Positions 35,221 to 44,701 of a DNA stretch of 64,000 nucleotides are shown in pieces. Under the pieces are notes generated by a model, which was given only the letters and a program-made list of their open reading frames with translations, had not been told where the DNA came from and searched no databases. Origin of the DNA: Rhizorhapis sp. SPR117 (lineage in GTDB: Bacteria; Pseudomonadota; Alphaproteobacteria; Sphingomonadales; Sphingomonadaceae). A program made the translations under genes and the position numbers. Location: positions 62,001-126,000 of the forward strand of contig NZ_JAKKIE010000005.1 in the NCBI RefSeq assembly GCF_021742065.1, read 5' to 3'. Position 1 is the stretch's first letter. Each line of letters opens with the position of its first letter.

Positions 35221-38200
35221 CTATAAATCGAGGCCGAGACTCCGTTCGGGGAGCGGCGGCAATGGGTCGGCACGATCCGGCTTGAGGTCTGGCGGCGCCG
35301 CGCCATCCGGCAGCGGAGGCAAATCACCGGGCAACGGCGGAAGGTCGGACAGATCGACCCCATCGATCGGCCCGGGATCGAACTTCTCGCGAGGCCCCGG
35401 CCCTTTCTTGCCGTCGATGTCGAGCCGGCCGAGGGTTTCGAGCGCCGAGGTCTTGTTGCCGGGGTTCATGTCGAGCTGGCGCTCGAGCTTCTCCTTGTCG
35501 TCGACCACCATGGTGAGTTCGTCGCGCACGCGGGTGACGCCTACGTTGAACAGACGCTGGTTCGAGAGGTTGCGCTCATGCGCCGACATGACAGTGATCG
35601 CCTTGTCGGTGGTGATACCCTGCGCCATGTGCATGTTGAGGCTGTAGGCAAGGTCGAGCCGCGAGATCATCGGATCGCCGAGGTCGAGCGTCAGGCGGCT
35701 CCTGTCAGACGTTTCGACCGTGACGCCGGCGGCGTCAACGCGCACGACGCGGGCAAGCGCAGCATTGTGCAAGCCGCGTTCCTTGTCATTCGCGGTCCAG
35801 CGGATACGGTCGCCTTCGCGCAATTCGAGCGATTTTTTCTCGGAGAGCTGAAGCCGGTCGCGCTGCTCGGTCGGTGAGAGCTTCTGCGGATCGAAACGGA
35901 GCTTCCGGCGGCCGTCGGCGAGTTCGACCTTGCCGTTCGCATGGACCTTGAGGACGTCGTAGCGCCCGGCCAGGATGCCGACATCCCGCGCCCCGCCCCG
36001 CCCGACCTCGAGCGTCTGGCCTGCGCGATAAGTCGAGGCATAGCGCAGTTCCTCGCGCGCGGTGTTGACGCGCTCATAGACGGTGAGATGGAGCGCCTCG
36101 CCCTTGACGCTGCCTTCTGCGATCAACCCGTCCTGGATGCGTTGATTGATGATCGCGCGCGCCTCGCGCCCCGAGGCGAACACCGCGGTCGCCTCGCGCT
36201 CGGACTGCGGGAGCGCCAGCCACATGTCAGCGGCCTTCGCGGCCGGTTCGGCATTCTCGACGACATTTGTCCCCAGCACCGCCAGCGCGGCACCGGCCTT
36301 GCCGATATTGGCGAGCGCCGCGACCGTGCGCAGCTGGTCGGTTCGCTGGCGGATATTCTCGTCCATCCGGGCCATGGTCCCGCCGCCGGCCTGGATCATG
36401 GCGAAGGACTTACCCGCGTCGATCGAGGAGAGCTGCTGACGGTCACCGACGAGGACGAGCTTGTCGACGCCCAGGGCTGCACTGATCTGGTGCAGCTTCA
36501 GCATGTCATTGCTGGAGACCATCGAGGTCTCGTCGACAACGAGCATCGTGCCGGCAAGCTTGCCGCGTGCCGCATCGTAACGCGGCGTGTCCCGCTCGGC
36601 GATGAAACGCTCGTTGGCGAGGACGAAGGAGGCGATCGTCTGCGCCTTGATGCCGGCCCCCTCGCCCAGATCCGCCACCATCTTGTTCTGGAAGGCGAGG
36701 CCGGTCACCTGCCGTCCCTCACCTTCCGTGATCTTCGCGACCGCCCCCAGCATGGTCGACTTGCCCGCGCCCGCGACACCCTGGACAGTGACCGTCCGGT
36801 CGGCGGAGCTGAGGATCATGGTGGCGGCGGCAAGTTGGCCGGGGTTGAGCGGGCGTTCAGCCACCGCCTGCAGCTGCGTCGGCGCCGCATCTGCCGGGAG
36901 GATTGGGCTCGCCGAGCCCTTCCCATCCTCGACGGCCGTGAGGATCCTCTCTTCGGTTCTCAGGGCTTCCTGGGTGGTCACCATGCGCCCCGTCCGGTCC
37001 GCCGCGGAGGCCACGCCGGGGATTAGCTGCCGGTTCTGGACGAGCCGGTCGATCCGGCGCTCGATGCTTTCGATGGTGACGCCCTTCACCCCGAGATCGA
37101 GCGCGGTCTTGGCGAGCATATGGACGGGGTATGCTGCCTCACGCTCGGAGAGGATACGCACGGCCGAGGCGACCGCCAATTGCGTGCGGGCCTCGGTCGG
37201 GGAACGCACCGCGCGTGCCAGCGCATTGTCGATTAGCGGATCATGCGGGCGCAGCAGGCCACCCAGGCGCTCGCGGGTCGCATCGATTGCTTCGCCGATC
37301 GCGCGATAGCCCCGCTCGAGCGCGCCATCCGAGAGCGCCATCCCGGCACGAGCTTCGGCCGAGGCGACGAGGCCCTTGCCGTCGAAACCGAGCGCAGCCG
37401 CGCGGTCGATCCAGTCTTGCTTGAGGGCAGCGCGATCCTCGACATCGAGCTTTGGATCGCGCGATCTTTTGGTGATCTCGCGCAAGCCTTCAGGCGACTT
37501 GATGCCGAGTTTCGTGGCGCGCTCGAGGATCTCTTCGCGGCGCTGGCTGAACTCGCCGAGGACAGCTTTGGGCACGCCTGAGATTTCGAAGGTGCCGTGC
37601 TTGCCCTTGAGCTCGACCTGGTAGCCGAGCTTCTCGAGCTCAGCGCGCAGATGCGCGTGGTAGATCGAGCCGATGACGCTGTTGTGGCTCCAGATCTTGT
37701 CGGCATGGAGCGCCTGCCATTTGCCGTCGGGCATCCGGGTTAGATTGGCGATGACCGCGTGGATGTGGGCCTGCGGATCGAGCGCTCGACTGGTGTCGTG
37801 CTGGAATAGTGCATAGACCAGATTGCCGGTCTGGACCGGCACCTTGCGCCCTTCGACATCGCGGCGGCTTTCGGCGAGGTTCTTCTCGACCCACGCCATG
37901 GTCTTCTGGACAGCGGCCATGTTGGCCCCGAGGACACGCTTGTCGCCGGCGACATAGGCCATGACCGAGGCCGACTTGGGCATGGAGAAAGTGAGGTCGA
38001 CGCCGGCGCGTCGGTTCTCATGCCTTCCGATCGCCTCCCCGCCTGGCAGGATGCCATTCAGCACCCCTTCGAAGGCATCTTTGGAGACCTCGCCGGACAG
38101 GCCGATCTCGCTCGCCCCCTCCCCTGCCCACGCCGTGATCTCGGAGCTGCCCTCGACGGTATAATAGTCGTCCCTCGCGAAATAGTTCGCGGCGCCGGAG

Positions 38201-38229
38201 GCGGAGCGGACGGCGGCGACCGAGAGCAT
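35221..38229 (-). CDS. MobF-type conjugative relaxase/helicase (TrwC/TraI family)
   Basis: A 1002-residue relaxase that nicks oriT and unwinds the transferred strand. The N-terminal relaxase domain shows adjacent tyrosines (ARDDYYTVEG near 22-23) and the three-histidine metal site (H144, H155, H157 in QHDTSRALDPQAHIHAVI). The helicase has Walker A GVAGAGKST near 484-492 and Walker B MLVVDETSMVS. Later VSSNDML, VLVGDRQQLSSIDAG and the C-terminal NVGVTRVRDELTMVV are SF1B motifs. The tail is proline-rich (PPLPGDLPPLPDG). Its ATG overlaps the coupling-protein stop. Gene order equals trwA-trwB-trwC of R388. Confidence 0.92.
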   Translation of the reverse strand: MLSVAAVRSASGAANYFARDDYYTVEGSSEITAWAGEGASEIGLSGEVSKDAFEGVLNGILPGGEAIGRHENRRAGVDLTFSMPKSASVMAYVAGDKRVLGANMAAVQKTMAWVEKNLAESRRDVEGRKVPVQTGNLVYALFQHDTSRALDPQAHIHAVIANLTRMPDGKWQALHADKIWSHNSVIGSIYHAHLRAELEKLGYQVELKGKHGTFEISGVPKAVLGEFSQRREEILERATKLGIKSPEGLREITKRSRDPKLDVEDRAALKQDWIDRAAALGFDGKGLVASAEARAGMALSDGALERGYRAIGEAIDATRERLGGLLRPHDPLIDNALARAVRSPTEARTQLAVASAVRILSEREAAYPVHMLAKTALDLGVKGVTIESIERRIDRLVQNRQLIPGVASAADRTGRMVTTQEALRTEERILTAVEDGKGSASPILPADAAPTQLQAVAERPLNPGQLAAATMILSSADRTVTVQGVAGAGKSTMLGAVAKITEGEGRQVTGLAFQNKMVADLGEGAGIKAQTIASFVLANERFIAERDTPRYDAARGKLAGTMLVVDETSMVSSNDMLKLHQISAALGVDKLVLVGDRQQLSSIDAGKSFAMIQAGGGTMARMDENIRQRTDQLRTVAALANIGKAGAALAVLGTNVVENAEPAAKAADMWLALPQSEREATAVFASGREARAIINQRIQDGLIAEGSVKGEALHLTVYERVNTAREELRYASTYRAGQTLEVGRGGARDVGILAGRYDVLKVHANGKVELADGRRKLRFDPQKLSPTEQRDRLQLSEKKSLELREGDRIRWTANDKERGLHNAALARVVRVDAAGVTVETSDRSRLTLDLGDPMISRLDLAYSLNMHMAQGITTDKAITVMSAHERNLSNQRLFNVGVTRVRDELTMVVDDKEKLERQLDMNPGNKTSALETLGRLDIDGKKGPGPREKFDPGPIDGVDLSDLPPLPGDLPPLPDGAAPPDLKPDRADPLPPLPERSLGLDL

Positions 38230-40535
38230 CAGATCCCCATATCCATGCCGTCATCCTCGCGCCCCGAGGCGAAGGCCTGACGCAGCTCGACCAGTGTTTG
38301 GTCCTCGATCTGGGGGCCACGCGCGGCATCCTGGCGACCGTCCCGGCGATCGTCGCGATCCCGGGCGGCAAGGGGCTGCTCCTCGGGGCCGGAGCGCGCC
38401 GCCTGCGCCTTGTCGGCAGCATGGATCTGAGGGGTCGATTGCTCGTCGCGATCGTCCGCCCGCGGGGCCGCGCGCCGGGCCGTATCATCCTCCTCCTCGA
38501 CCTCGGCCGACAGGATGCGTGCGGCAAGATCCCTGGCGATGTTGGTGGTCTCGGCCACTTCCTCCACCACCTGCAACGAACCATCCCGCCCGCCGGCTTC
38601 CCCCGCCCTCTCCTCCTCGAATGCCTCCTCTCCGCGCTTCGACCGCACGGGCTGAATATCGGGGCGAAGGAGGAAGCCCTGGGCGACTTGAGGATAGTCC
38701 TTCCACTCGAGCAGGATGCGCGCCGCCGGGAAGCCGTCGGGGAACTTTACGAAGCCGTGCATCGAGGGCAGGTTGGTGATGTCGTCGGCGATGACCAGCG
38801 GCTCGACCTGCTTGCGCGGGGTCAGGGTCGAGGCGTCACGGGTGTTGTTGTAGCCATAGCTATAGGCTTCATCCATCTGGCGGACCTCGCGGTTGCCGAT
38901 GTAGCGCGCGCATTGCTCCGCAGTGTCCAAATCGGCGGTCGCCAGGATCAGTTTGGAGCGCGCGAGCGAGGCGAGATTGCGGGCGCCCTGCTCGCCATAG
39001 ACCTCAACCAGTTTTTCGAAGCTGTGGAGCCCGAGGATCATCGCGCCGCCGAAGGCGCGCGCGGTCTGGAGACCGCTTTCGATCGCGGGCAGGCGGTGCA
39101 GCGCGCCGAGTTCGTCGAACATGAACCATGTCCGCAACTCGCGGGTGCGCGGCAGGGTCATGAGGCGTGTGATCGCGAGGTCCATCCAGAGCGTCAGCAG
39201 CGCCCGGTTCATCGGCAGGTCGACATAGCTGCAGGTGATGAACAGGATCGACCCGGGCTTTTTGTCACGGGTGATCCAGTCGCGGATCGAGAAGGGCGTA
39301 CCTTCGTCGGGCAGGAAGCGCAAGGCCTGTGCATTGGTGTTGAAGACGGCGCGGATGGACTCGGCCATGCGGGCCGCTTCGGGGGCCGTCAGAGGGTCGG
39401 CGATTGTGTTGGCAAGGAAGCGGTGGACGCGCTTCAGGTCCGCCGTCATCAGGTTCTCCGAAAGCGCCAGATTGGTGGTCTGCCCGCGTTCCTGGAGACG
39501 GATGCACATCTCGATGAAGAGGGTGCGGGCGGCGAGCGCCCAGAAGGGTTCGGACGAACCGCCGTCGGAGGGTATCAGCGCGGCGGCCCCGGCGGTGAAC
39601 TCGCTGTGGGTGCGGCAGTCATTGAAAATCGACCAGGCCGGGCAGCGGGCATCCATCGGGTTGAGAATCGTGTCGCGCGCAGGGTCGTAAAAGGCTTCGA
39701 CATAGGCCCCGGTCAGGTCGAAGATGACCGCCGTATCCTGCCGCTCACGCATCTGCGAGACGAGGCTGCGAAGCTCGGTCGTCTTGCCCGATCCGGTGGT
39801 ACCGATGAGCATGGTGTGCGACTGCTCGGTGCGGTGCGGATAGGGGATGCCCGCGAGGGTATAAGGATGATGAATCCCGGACTCCTTGCGCGCCCGGAAA
39901 GGGAGCTGCAGTACCCGCGTTGACGAGAGACCCGGAAAGAGATTGCGCGCCTCCTCCTCGAACTTGGCAAGGTTATGCCGATTGATTTCGGAGACGAGGA
40001 TCTCGCGGTCGACGAGCATGGCACCGCGTTCATGGCGTTCCTGAAGGATCGACCGACCGCGCCGGTACGAGATATCGACGAACCAGATCACAATCGGGAT
40101 GGTGATGAAGATCGAGACCAGGAAGGCGCCGATGAGGCCTCGTACCGCGATCGCCCAGGCCTTGATGACCTCGGGGATATAGGGAACCGCCGCCATGACG
40201 GTCCGCATGATTTCGCCATTGGGCATCGTAACGTTGACGCGCTTCTTGGGGTCGAGGTCGATCCAGTTCCAGAGCGTGGAATAGATCTTCATGCAGATGA
40301 GCTGGAAGCCGTGCTCGTCGAGCTTGATCGACATGATGGCGAACCAGGCGGCGAGGAAGGCGAAGAACCAGAGGATGAAGGGCAATCTCGCGCCCGAGAA
40401 CCACATCAGCATCTCGTGGGTGAGGAGCTGGCTGCCGCGTGTGAAATTGCCGGCGTTGCGCTGGACGTTGCCGCGCGCGCTGTGGTGGGTCAGAGGGATC
40501 GCCTGACCGTTGCTGCGGATGTCCTTACGCGCCAT
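38229..40535 (-). CDS. traD: type IV coupling protein (TraD/TrwB family)
   Basis: A 768-residue ATPase that links the relaxosome to the secretion channel. Two or three N-terminal membrane segments (LPFILWFFAFLAAWFAIM and IAVRGLIGAFLVSIFIT) precede the motor domain. Walker A is IGTTGSGKTTELRSLV and Walker B is TAVIFDLTGAYVEAF. TWFMFDELGALHRLPAI is the T4CP signature. The C-terminus is a long acidic tail rich in Glu/Asp/Arg. The ATG at 40535 is preferred to a TTG four codons earlier. It starts inside the downstream-overlapping end of the ribbon-helix-helix gene. Confidence 0.92.
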   Translation of the reverse strand: MARKDIRSNGQAIPLTHHSARGNVQRNAGNFTRGSQLLTHEMLMWFSGARLPFILWFFAFLAAWFAIMSIKLDEHGFQLICMKIYSTLWNWIDLDPKKRVNVTMPNGEIMRTVMAAVPYIPEVIKAWAIAVRGLIGAFLVSIFITIPIVIWFVDISYRRGRSILQERHERGAMLVDREILVSEINRHNLAKFEEEARNLFPGLSSTRVLQLPFRARKESGIHHPYTLAGIPYPHRTEQSHTMLIGTTGSGKTTELRSLVSQMRERQDTAVIFDLTGAYVEAFYDPARDTILNPMDARCPAWSIFNDCRTHSEFTAGAAALIPSDGGSSEPFWALAARTLFIEMCIRLQERGQTTNLALSENLMTADLKRVHRFLANTIADPLTAPEAARMAESIRAVFNTNAQALRFLPDEGTPFSIRDWITRDKKPGSILFITCSYVDLPMNRALLTLWMDLAITRLMTLPRTRELRTWFMFDELGALHRLPAIESGLQTARAFGGAMILGLHSFEKLVEVYGEQGARNLASLARSKLILATADLDTAEQCARYIGNREVRQMDEAYSYGYNNTRDASTLTPRKQVEPLVIADDITNLPSMHGFVKFPDGFPAARILLEWKDYPQVAQGFLLRPDIQPVRSKRGEEAFEEERAGEAGGRDGSLQVVEEVAETTNIARDLAARILSAEVEEEDDTARRAAPRADDRDEQSTPQIHAADKAQAARSGPEEQPLAARDRDDRRDGRQDAARGPQIEDQTLVELRQAFASGREDDGMDMGI

Positions 40536-40815
40536 GATATTGCTCAAGGCGCTTATCGGTTTCCGCGATGATGCGGTCCCGATATTCGGGAAACTGCTCG
40601 CGGATGATGATGTCGAGCGCGAGCTGCTGGAACTCGCAAATCCGCGCTATGCGGCGGTGACTCGCGGTGAGCAGATTTGCGGATGTCAGGAAGACGTGAA
40701 CAGCGGTCCTGATAACGTCGGACGGCTTGCATCCCCGCTCCGCGGCGATGGCAATGAGCCGATCATAATGTGCTTGATCGAGCCTGACCGAGCAGTGTCT
40801 GGTGGGGGTCTTCAA
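40525..40815 (-). CDS. ribbon-helix-helix relaxosome accessory protein (TrwA-like)
   Basis: A 96-residue protein with an N-terminal RHH fold: HCSVRLDQAHYDRLIAIAAERGCKPSDVIRTAVHVFL, cited as SVRLDQAHYDRLIAIA and KPSDVIRTAV. A C-terminal helical part would support tetramers, as in TrwA. The only initiator is a TTG with AGGAGG seven bases upstream. It opens the transfer operon and would bind sites at oriT and control its own promoter, as TrwA does in R388; this is by analogy. Confidence 0.75.
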   Translation of the reverse strand: MKTPTRHCSVRLDQAHYDRLIAIAAERGCKPSDVIRTAVHVFLTSANLLTASHRRIARICEFQQLALDIIIREQFPEYRDRIIAETDKRLEQYHGA

Positions 40816-40926
40816 CGTCAGCCTCCTAGCAGGGAGGCTGGTGGGATCTCAGAATCTGGGCCTTGTTATACCGGAGCCCAGCGCCGGGGGCAACAAGGAC
40901 CGGGGGACCAAATGGCCTGTGTTCAG

Positions 40927-40935
40927 TGTGGGACA
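40927..40935 (-). repeat. iteron copy 1 (inverted)
   Basis: The plus strand reads TGTGGGACA, the reverse complement of the word at 40979 and 40989. The centre-to-centre distance to the next copy is 52 bp, five helical turns. Confidence 0.6.
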
Positions 40936-40978
40936 GTCAAGTCTTTGTAATTGCGTTGCTTTCGTCCCGCGAAAATAG

Positions 40979-40997
40979 TGTCCCACATTGTCCCACA
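40979..40997 (+). repeat. iteron copies 2 and 3 (tandem)
   Basis: TGTCCCACA occurs twice with a 10-bp period, so both copies face the same side of the helix. This suits cooperative binding by a ribbon-helix-helix tetramer. Confidence 0.65.
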
Positions 40998-41364
40998 GAG
41001 TGATATTCGGATAAGCCATTGGTTTATCATCAGAGTCCCTGCACCTCTGGTGCGTACGGTGTGCTACTCTGCACCAGGCTGAAGCCCAGTCCCCGGGACG
41101 TCTCGTGACGCGGCTGAGATGTATGGGAAAGCGCCTCCGGCGAGGCGCCCGGCCGTCCTTCGGACGGAATGTGTATGCAGCAAGCAATCTGCGTGGAGCT
41201 GTTCGGCACTGGTCGGGATCTTCCCCAACATGCGGCATGAACGCGTCATCGACATCGGTGCAGAAACGGCGATGCGGTTGTCGATCTTCTTCTTTCGAGA
41301 TGGATACCAAGCGCCTATAGTGACCCGGTTCATAGCCCGATCAGCGTGAACCGAGAGGCCCATC

Positions 41365-41583
41365 ATGGCACGCACATTGGAACAGGAAAGAATAGCGATA
41401 GAACAGGAAGCCCACCGGCTCGAAGAGCGGCGGCAGAAGCTGGAAGAAAGAGAGCGTGAACAGGCGATCCACGCCATCGACAAGACGGGCCTGCTCAAGC
41501 TCGACACCAAGCGGTTGAGCGGCCTTCTGGCCCGCATCCGGAGCCTTGGGATCGATGAAGTGGAAAAGCGCCTGACGGCATGA
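41365..41583 (+). CDS. small coiled-coil protein
   Basis: The 72-residue protein is almost entirely charged helix in its first half (EERRQKLEEREREQ). DTKRLSGLLARIRSLGIDEVEKRL follows, which resembles the TraC/mobilisation small-protein ending seen on alphaproteobacterial plasmids. GAGAGG precedes the ATG. It is one of the few plus-strand genes in the element and diverges from the transfer operon. Confidence 0.65.
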   Translation: MARTLEQERIAIEQEAHRLEERRQKLEEREREQAIHAIDKTGLLKLDTKRLSGLLARIRSLGIDEVEKRLTA

Positions 41584-41616
41584 ACAGCCCCCTGCCGCGA
41601 CCTTGTGTCGCGGCTC

Positions 41617-41647
41617 GGACATGGGGGGTTCGATGCCCCCCATGTCC
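41617..41647 (+). terminator. strong hairpin after the coiled-coil gene
   Basis: A perfect 12-bp stem (GGACATGGGGGG pairing with CCCCCCATGTCC) encloses a 7-base loop, followed by GTTTATCC. Confidence 0.6.
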
Positions 41648-41669
41648 GTTTATCCTCCGAGCAAAAAAA

Positions 41670-41693
41670 GGGAGAGGCGATACCGCCCCTCCC
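41670..41693 (-). terminator. rho-independent terminator for the gene at 41702
   Basis: On the minus strand GGGAGGGGCG, a short loop and CGCCTCTCCC form a 10-bp stem with one mismatch, followed directly by seven T. Confidence 0.7.
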
Positions 41694-41701
41694 AGTCGTT
41701 T

Positions 41702-41920
41702 CTAAAGCTCGTCAATGATGCCGCCCGGCACGCTGTAGACGATGCGGTCGATGATCCCCAGCGAGAGAGCGCCATAGTCGCCTTCGTCGATGGCGACGTA
41801 GCCCAGTTCGTCATCGGCTATGACGTGCTGGTCGAAGTAACTGCTCAGTGCCCGGCGCTCGGCGCAGGCGACAGCGGCGAAGTAGGCGGCGTTGTCGGCG
41901 GTGGCGGTGTTCGTCTGCAT
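41702..41920 (-). CDS. small conserved element protein
   Basis: A 72-residue acidic protein (NAAYFAAVACAERRALSSYF, ELGYVAIDEGDYGAL). GGAGG lies five bases before the ATG. No family function is known to me. It is a single-gene unit with a repeated leader (42021-42148) and its own terminator, which supports its being real. Confidence 0.65.
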   Translation of the reverse strand: MQTNTATADNAAYFAAVACAERRALSSYFDQHVIADDELGYVAIDEGDYGALSLGIIDRIVYSVPGGIIDEL

Positions 41921-42020
41921 GATGTCCTCCTGACTGAATTGAAAAACAGGAGGTCGCGGGTCGGGCGGACGAGGTCGGGTCAAGGATCGCCGGCATCGCC
42001 GGCGACCGCGAAGCGGGCGA

Positions 42021-42148
42021 TGGGGGTGCCGATTTTGTCGGGGTCGCCGTGGAGCGCAGCGGAGCGGCGGCGCCGGCAAAATTGGGGGAACCGTCGATCC
42101 TTGAGGCGGCCTCGTCCGGCTGACAGAATAGGAGGTCTGTGAGAGAGG
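42021..42148 (-). repeat. type B leader repeat, copy 1
   Basis: On the minus strand it holds GGTTCCCCCAATTTT, about 35 bases with a GCGCTGCGCTCC-like core (here CGCTGCGCTCC), then ACAAAATCGG and CACCCCC. Upstream it also shares TATTCTG with copy 2. It lies about 100-230 bases before the gene start at 41920. Copies 2 and 3 stand at like distances before two other genes. Confidence 0.6.
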
Positions 42149-42509
42149 GATGTTTCCTCAACGGTGCATCTTGGGGCTTCTCTGCTTGGAGCGGCAAGCG
42201 AGGGGTGGTCTCCGGGCGTATGCCGATTTGAATGGCCGTTGCTTGGTTGGCCCGTATGCCTGTGCTAGGTGCGTGGTTGCGCCGCGAAGGCTGTGGCGCC
42301 GGGACTGGTAATCCCGTCGAGAAAGGCAACTCGGTGTGAATTCACGCCGGGGTGCCTGCGCATATGTCCAGGTGCTTCGGCGCTAAAAGCGTAGGCGCAT
42401 GTCTCGACATGTTACCAGCCCCGGCTCCCGCGCTGCGCGCGGGGGCCGAAGTGGGCGGATAACCCCCCGTTTACCATTGGCGGCTATCCAGGGTCGGGAG
42501 GTTAGGGAC

Positions 42510-42803
42510 ATGCGTAGGACCAAGAGCGGCCGTGCTGCCGGACCTGCCCTCACGGATGAGCTGCGTGCTGCGCTTCGCGGAGGGGATAAGAGCGCCGTCC
42601 TCGATGCGGATAGTGGCAACCCGCATGACCTACGAACGCTCGATGATCATGGCGTTCAGCGCGCGCTGGCGCTCGTGTTGATGCGCGATGCACTGGCGGT
42701 TCTTGAGCTGATCGACGAGCGCCCAAGTGCCTGCCATCTCCAGCTCGCGATCGACACACTGCTGGACCGCAGACCGCTGGAGCCGCCTTCCTGTATCCAG
42801 TAA
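42510..42803 (+). CDS. hypothetical protein
   Basis: A 97-residue protein (ALTDELRAALRGGDKSAVLD, LALVLMRDALAVLELIDE). GGGAGGTTAGGGAC lies before the ATG at 42510. It is plus-strand and convergent with the gene at 42816. I recognise no family. Confidence 0.5.
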   Translation: MRRTKSGRAAGPALTDELRAALRGGDKSAVLDADSGNPHDLRTLDDHGVQRALALVLMRDALAVLELIDERPSACHLQLAIDTLLDRRPLEPPSCIQ

Positions 42804-42815
42804 ATGCCGCCAGCT

Positions 42816-43382
42816 TCACGCCCATGCGAGCCGCGCTTCCTCGACCCCCTCCACGCTCGCCAGCAGCCGCTCGAGCCGGGGCAGATAATGCTCGACTCCG
42901 AGAGATGCCGCCCGGGGCGCGGTTGCTGGATCGGTAAGGCGTTCGCGCAGGAGATCGGCAGTGACTTCGCCGACGCTTTCTGCGTCGAGGCCGAGGGCTT
43001 CGAGCAGTGCATAGGCGTTGCCATAGGCAAGGTCGAGTTCGAGGCCGCAGTCCGATGTGAGCGCAACCCGCATCGTGATTTCGGCGGCTTGGGGGCAATG
43101 GCGGATCGACACGCGCCGTCCCCGGAACTGTGCTTCCTCGACCACGGCGATGACCGCCGGATCGTGATCGAACAGGCGCGTTACCGAAGCGAGTGCGAGG
43201 GGGCAGACCCGGGCTTCGAAGCAGTCGCCAAGCACCTCGTCCGGTTCGATCAGCGCCATACCGATGTGCTCGCCCTGGGCATGAAGATAGCGGCGCAGCG
43301 CCGCGAGTTGGCGCGCCGTTATGACCGCGACGGGCGGTTCGATTTCATCGGCGGGGATGGCGATGCGAAACAGGATGAACAT
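42816..43382 (-). CDS. conserved hypothetical protein of the mobile element
   Basis: The 188-residue soluble protein begins MFILFRIAIPADEIEPPVAV. It contains ARQLAALRRYLHAQGEHIGM, a CxxxxCPL-type segment (GDCFEARVCPLALASV) and ends in helices with HYLPRLERLLASVEG. No known domain was recognised. The ATG at 43382 is preferred over one 12 codons upstream. A purine-rich leader lies 25-55 bases before it. Confidence 0.6.
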   Translation of the reverse strand: MFILFRIAIPADEIEPPVAVITARQLAALRRYLHAQGEHIGMALIEPDEVLGDCFEARVCPLALASVTRLFDHDPAVIAVVEEAQFRGRRVSIRHCPQAAEITMRVALTSDCGLELDLAYGNAYALLEALGLDAESVGEVTADLLRERLTDPATAPRAASLGVEHYLPRLERLLASVEGVEEARLAWA

Positions 43383-43536
43383 GGCCTTGGTCTCCTCGGC
43401 TGGAATCCCCCTCTTCACCCCCTCTTTTCTTTGGGGTCCGGAAGCGCCCGCAAGGGATCACGCGTTCAGCGCTCGACCCGGCGGCGCGCGGGGGTTCGAT
43501 ACCCCCGTGCGCCGCGTCCTCAGACGAAAAGAGAAG

Positions 43537-43564
43537 AGAGGCCCCGGCAGATGCCGGAGCCTCT
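43537..43564 (-). terminator. terminator after the DUF2493 gene
   Basis: The arms AGAGGC-CCGGCA and TGCCGG-GCCTCT form a long stem with a two-base loop. On the minus strand it is followed by TCTTCTCTTTTC. Confidence 0.65.
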
Positions 43565-43575
43565 CGGAGCGCGGG

Positions 43576-44586
43576 TCAGTGCCCGCGAGCGGTGCGATTT
43601 TCGGAGCGCTGCGAAGCCGGGCGCAGCGACTGCTGATCCGACTTGACGACATGGAGCGGAACGCCGGCCTGACGGAGTTTCTGCGCGAGGTTCATCTGGA
43701 TGCCCGAACCTTCGCAGATGACGGCTTCGACCGGCTTCAGGGCGAGCAGGCGATCGTTGCGCACGAAGGCAGCCTTCGCTCCGAGCTTGCGGTCCAGGCG
43801 GAACAGAATGACCTTGACGCCGCGCGATGCCGCCCATGCCTGCGCGATGGCATCGCAGCCTTTCGTCTGGGCGGTGGTCGCGAGGATCATCTCGGGGATG
43901 CGGGCCTTGATGGAGTCGAGGCCGCGCCACAGGAGCTGATCGTCTTCCCAGGCCTGACCGCCCGAGAAGGCGACGACGGGGCCTTCGGGGTTAAACTGCT
44001 CGCGGCGCTCGCGGGCCCTGCTGGCGAGATAGTCGCGGGCATCGATCATCGAGGCGGAGAGGCTGCTCGACACCCGGCTTCCCTTGACCGGCGAGAAGGG
44101 CTTTCCGGTCTCGACGCGATAGACTTCGCTCGCATGGTCGCGCATGCATTCAAGCGCTTCGCGGCATCCTTGCAGCGTCTGGCAAAGGAGCTGCGTCTCT
44201 TCGAGATCGGTGGCGTAATTCTCCGACGGATCGAAGGTGCGGGCGAGATCGCCGAGGCGCTTGGCCGCGTCATCTTCATAGCCTTCGACACGCTTGGCGA
44301 CGGTGTGGAAGCTGTGCGCGAAGCCCCAGGCAAGATCGGCGGCATAGCGTTCCATGCGCGTGTCGCGCAGCACGTCGAACATCGTCTGCAGCATCATCTC
44401 GACGGCGGCGCGGACCTGCTCGGGATCGGGCATGTCGATGCTTTCGGGCTCGTCGACGATGCTCATCTTCGCCATCTCCTCATATTCGATGAAAGCATCT
44501 GCATAGGTCGCAACCTGCGCCTCATTGCCGCGGCTGGCGGCGACGAAGCTGGCGAGATCGGCGAAGTTCGTGAAAGACTTGGACAT
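43576..44586 (-). CDS. DUF2493 (SLOG-like) domain protein
   Basis: A 336-residue protein whose last third is a DUF2493 Rossmann-like domain: GPVVAFSGGQAWEDDQLLW, GCDAIAQAWAASRGVKVILF and AVICEGSGIQMNLAQKLRQ. The family is related to SLOG and DprA-like nucleotide-binding folds. The N-terminal two thirds are helical and match the longer plasmid-borne form. The ATG at 44586 follows GGAGGC. Function is unknown; members are frequent on alphaproteobacterial conjugative plasmids. Confidence 0.7.
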   Translation of the reverse strand: MSKSFTNFADLASFVAASRGNEAQVATYADAFIEYEEMAKMSIVDEPESIDMPDPEQVRAAVEMMLQTMFDVLRDTRMERYAADLAWGFAHSFHTVAKRVEGYEDDAAKRLGDLARTFDPSENYATDLEETQLLCQTLQGCREALECMRDHASEVYRVETGKPFSPVKGSRVSSSLSASMIDARDYLASRARERREQFNPEGPVVAFSGGQAWEDDQLLWRGLDSIKARIPEMILATTAQTKGCDAIAQAWAASRGVKVILFRLDRKLGAKAAFVRNDRLLALKPVEAVICEGSGIQMNLAQKLRQAGVPLHVVKSDQQSLRPASQRSENRTARGH

Positions 44587-44701
44587 TGGAGCCTCCGTGG
44601 GTGTGACGTGTCTCATCCATTCGATGAGGCTTGCCTCTGGGGGTGCGGTGGTCGAGGCAGTCAGGGACGCGGGCCGCAGGACCGCGCCGCGCAGCGGGGG
44701 G

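Larger units (their letters stand above)
40816..41364. other. candidate oriT and divergent control region
   Basis: This 549-base gap separates the RHH gene and a plus-strand small gene. It holds a 9-bp iteron TGTCCCACA at 40979-40987 and 40989-40997, and the same word inverted at 40927-40935. TrwA-type oriTs lie exactly here relative to the trwABC order. No nic-site consensus was recognised. Confidence 0.5.

Noticed and set aside
37743..40571. Plus-strand long frames opposite the relaxase and coupling-protein genes
   Set aside because: The minus-strand proteins carry clear catalytic motifs, so the plus frames are shadows.
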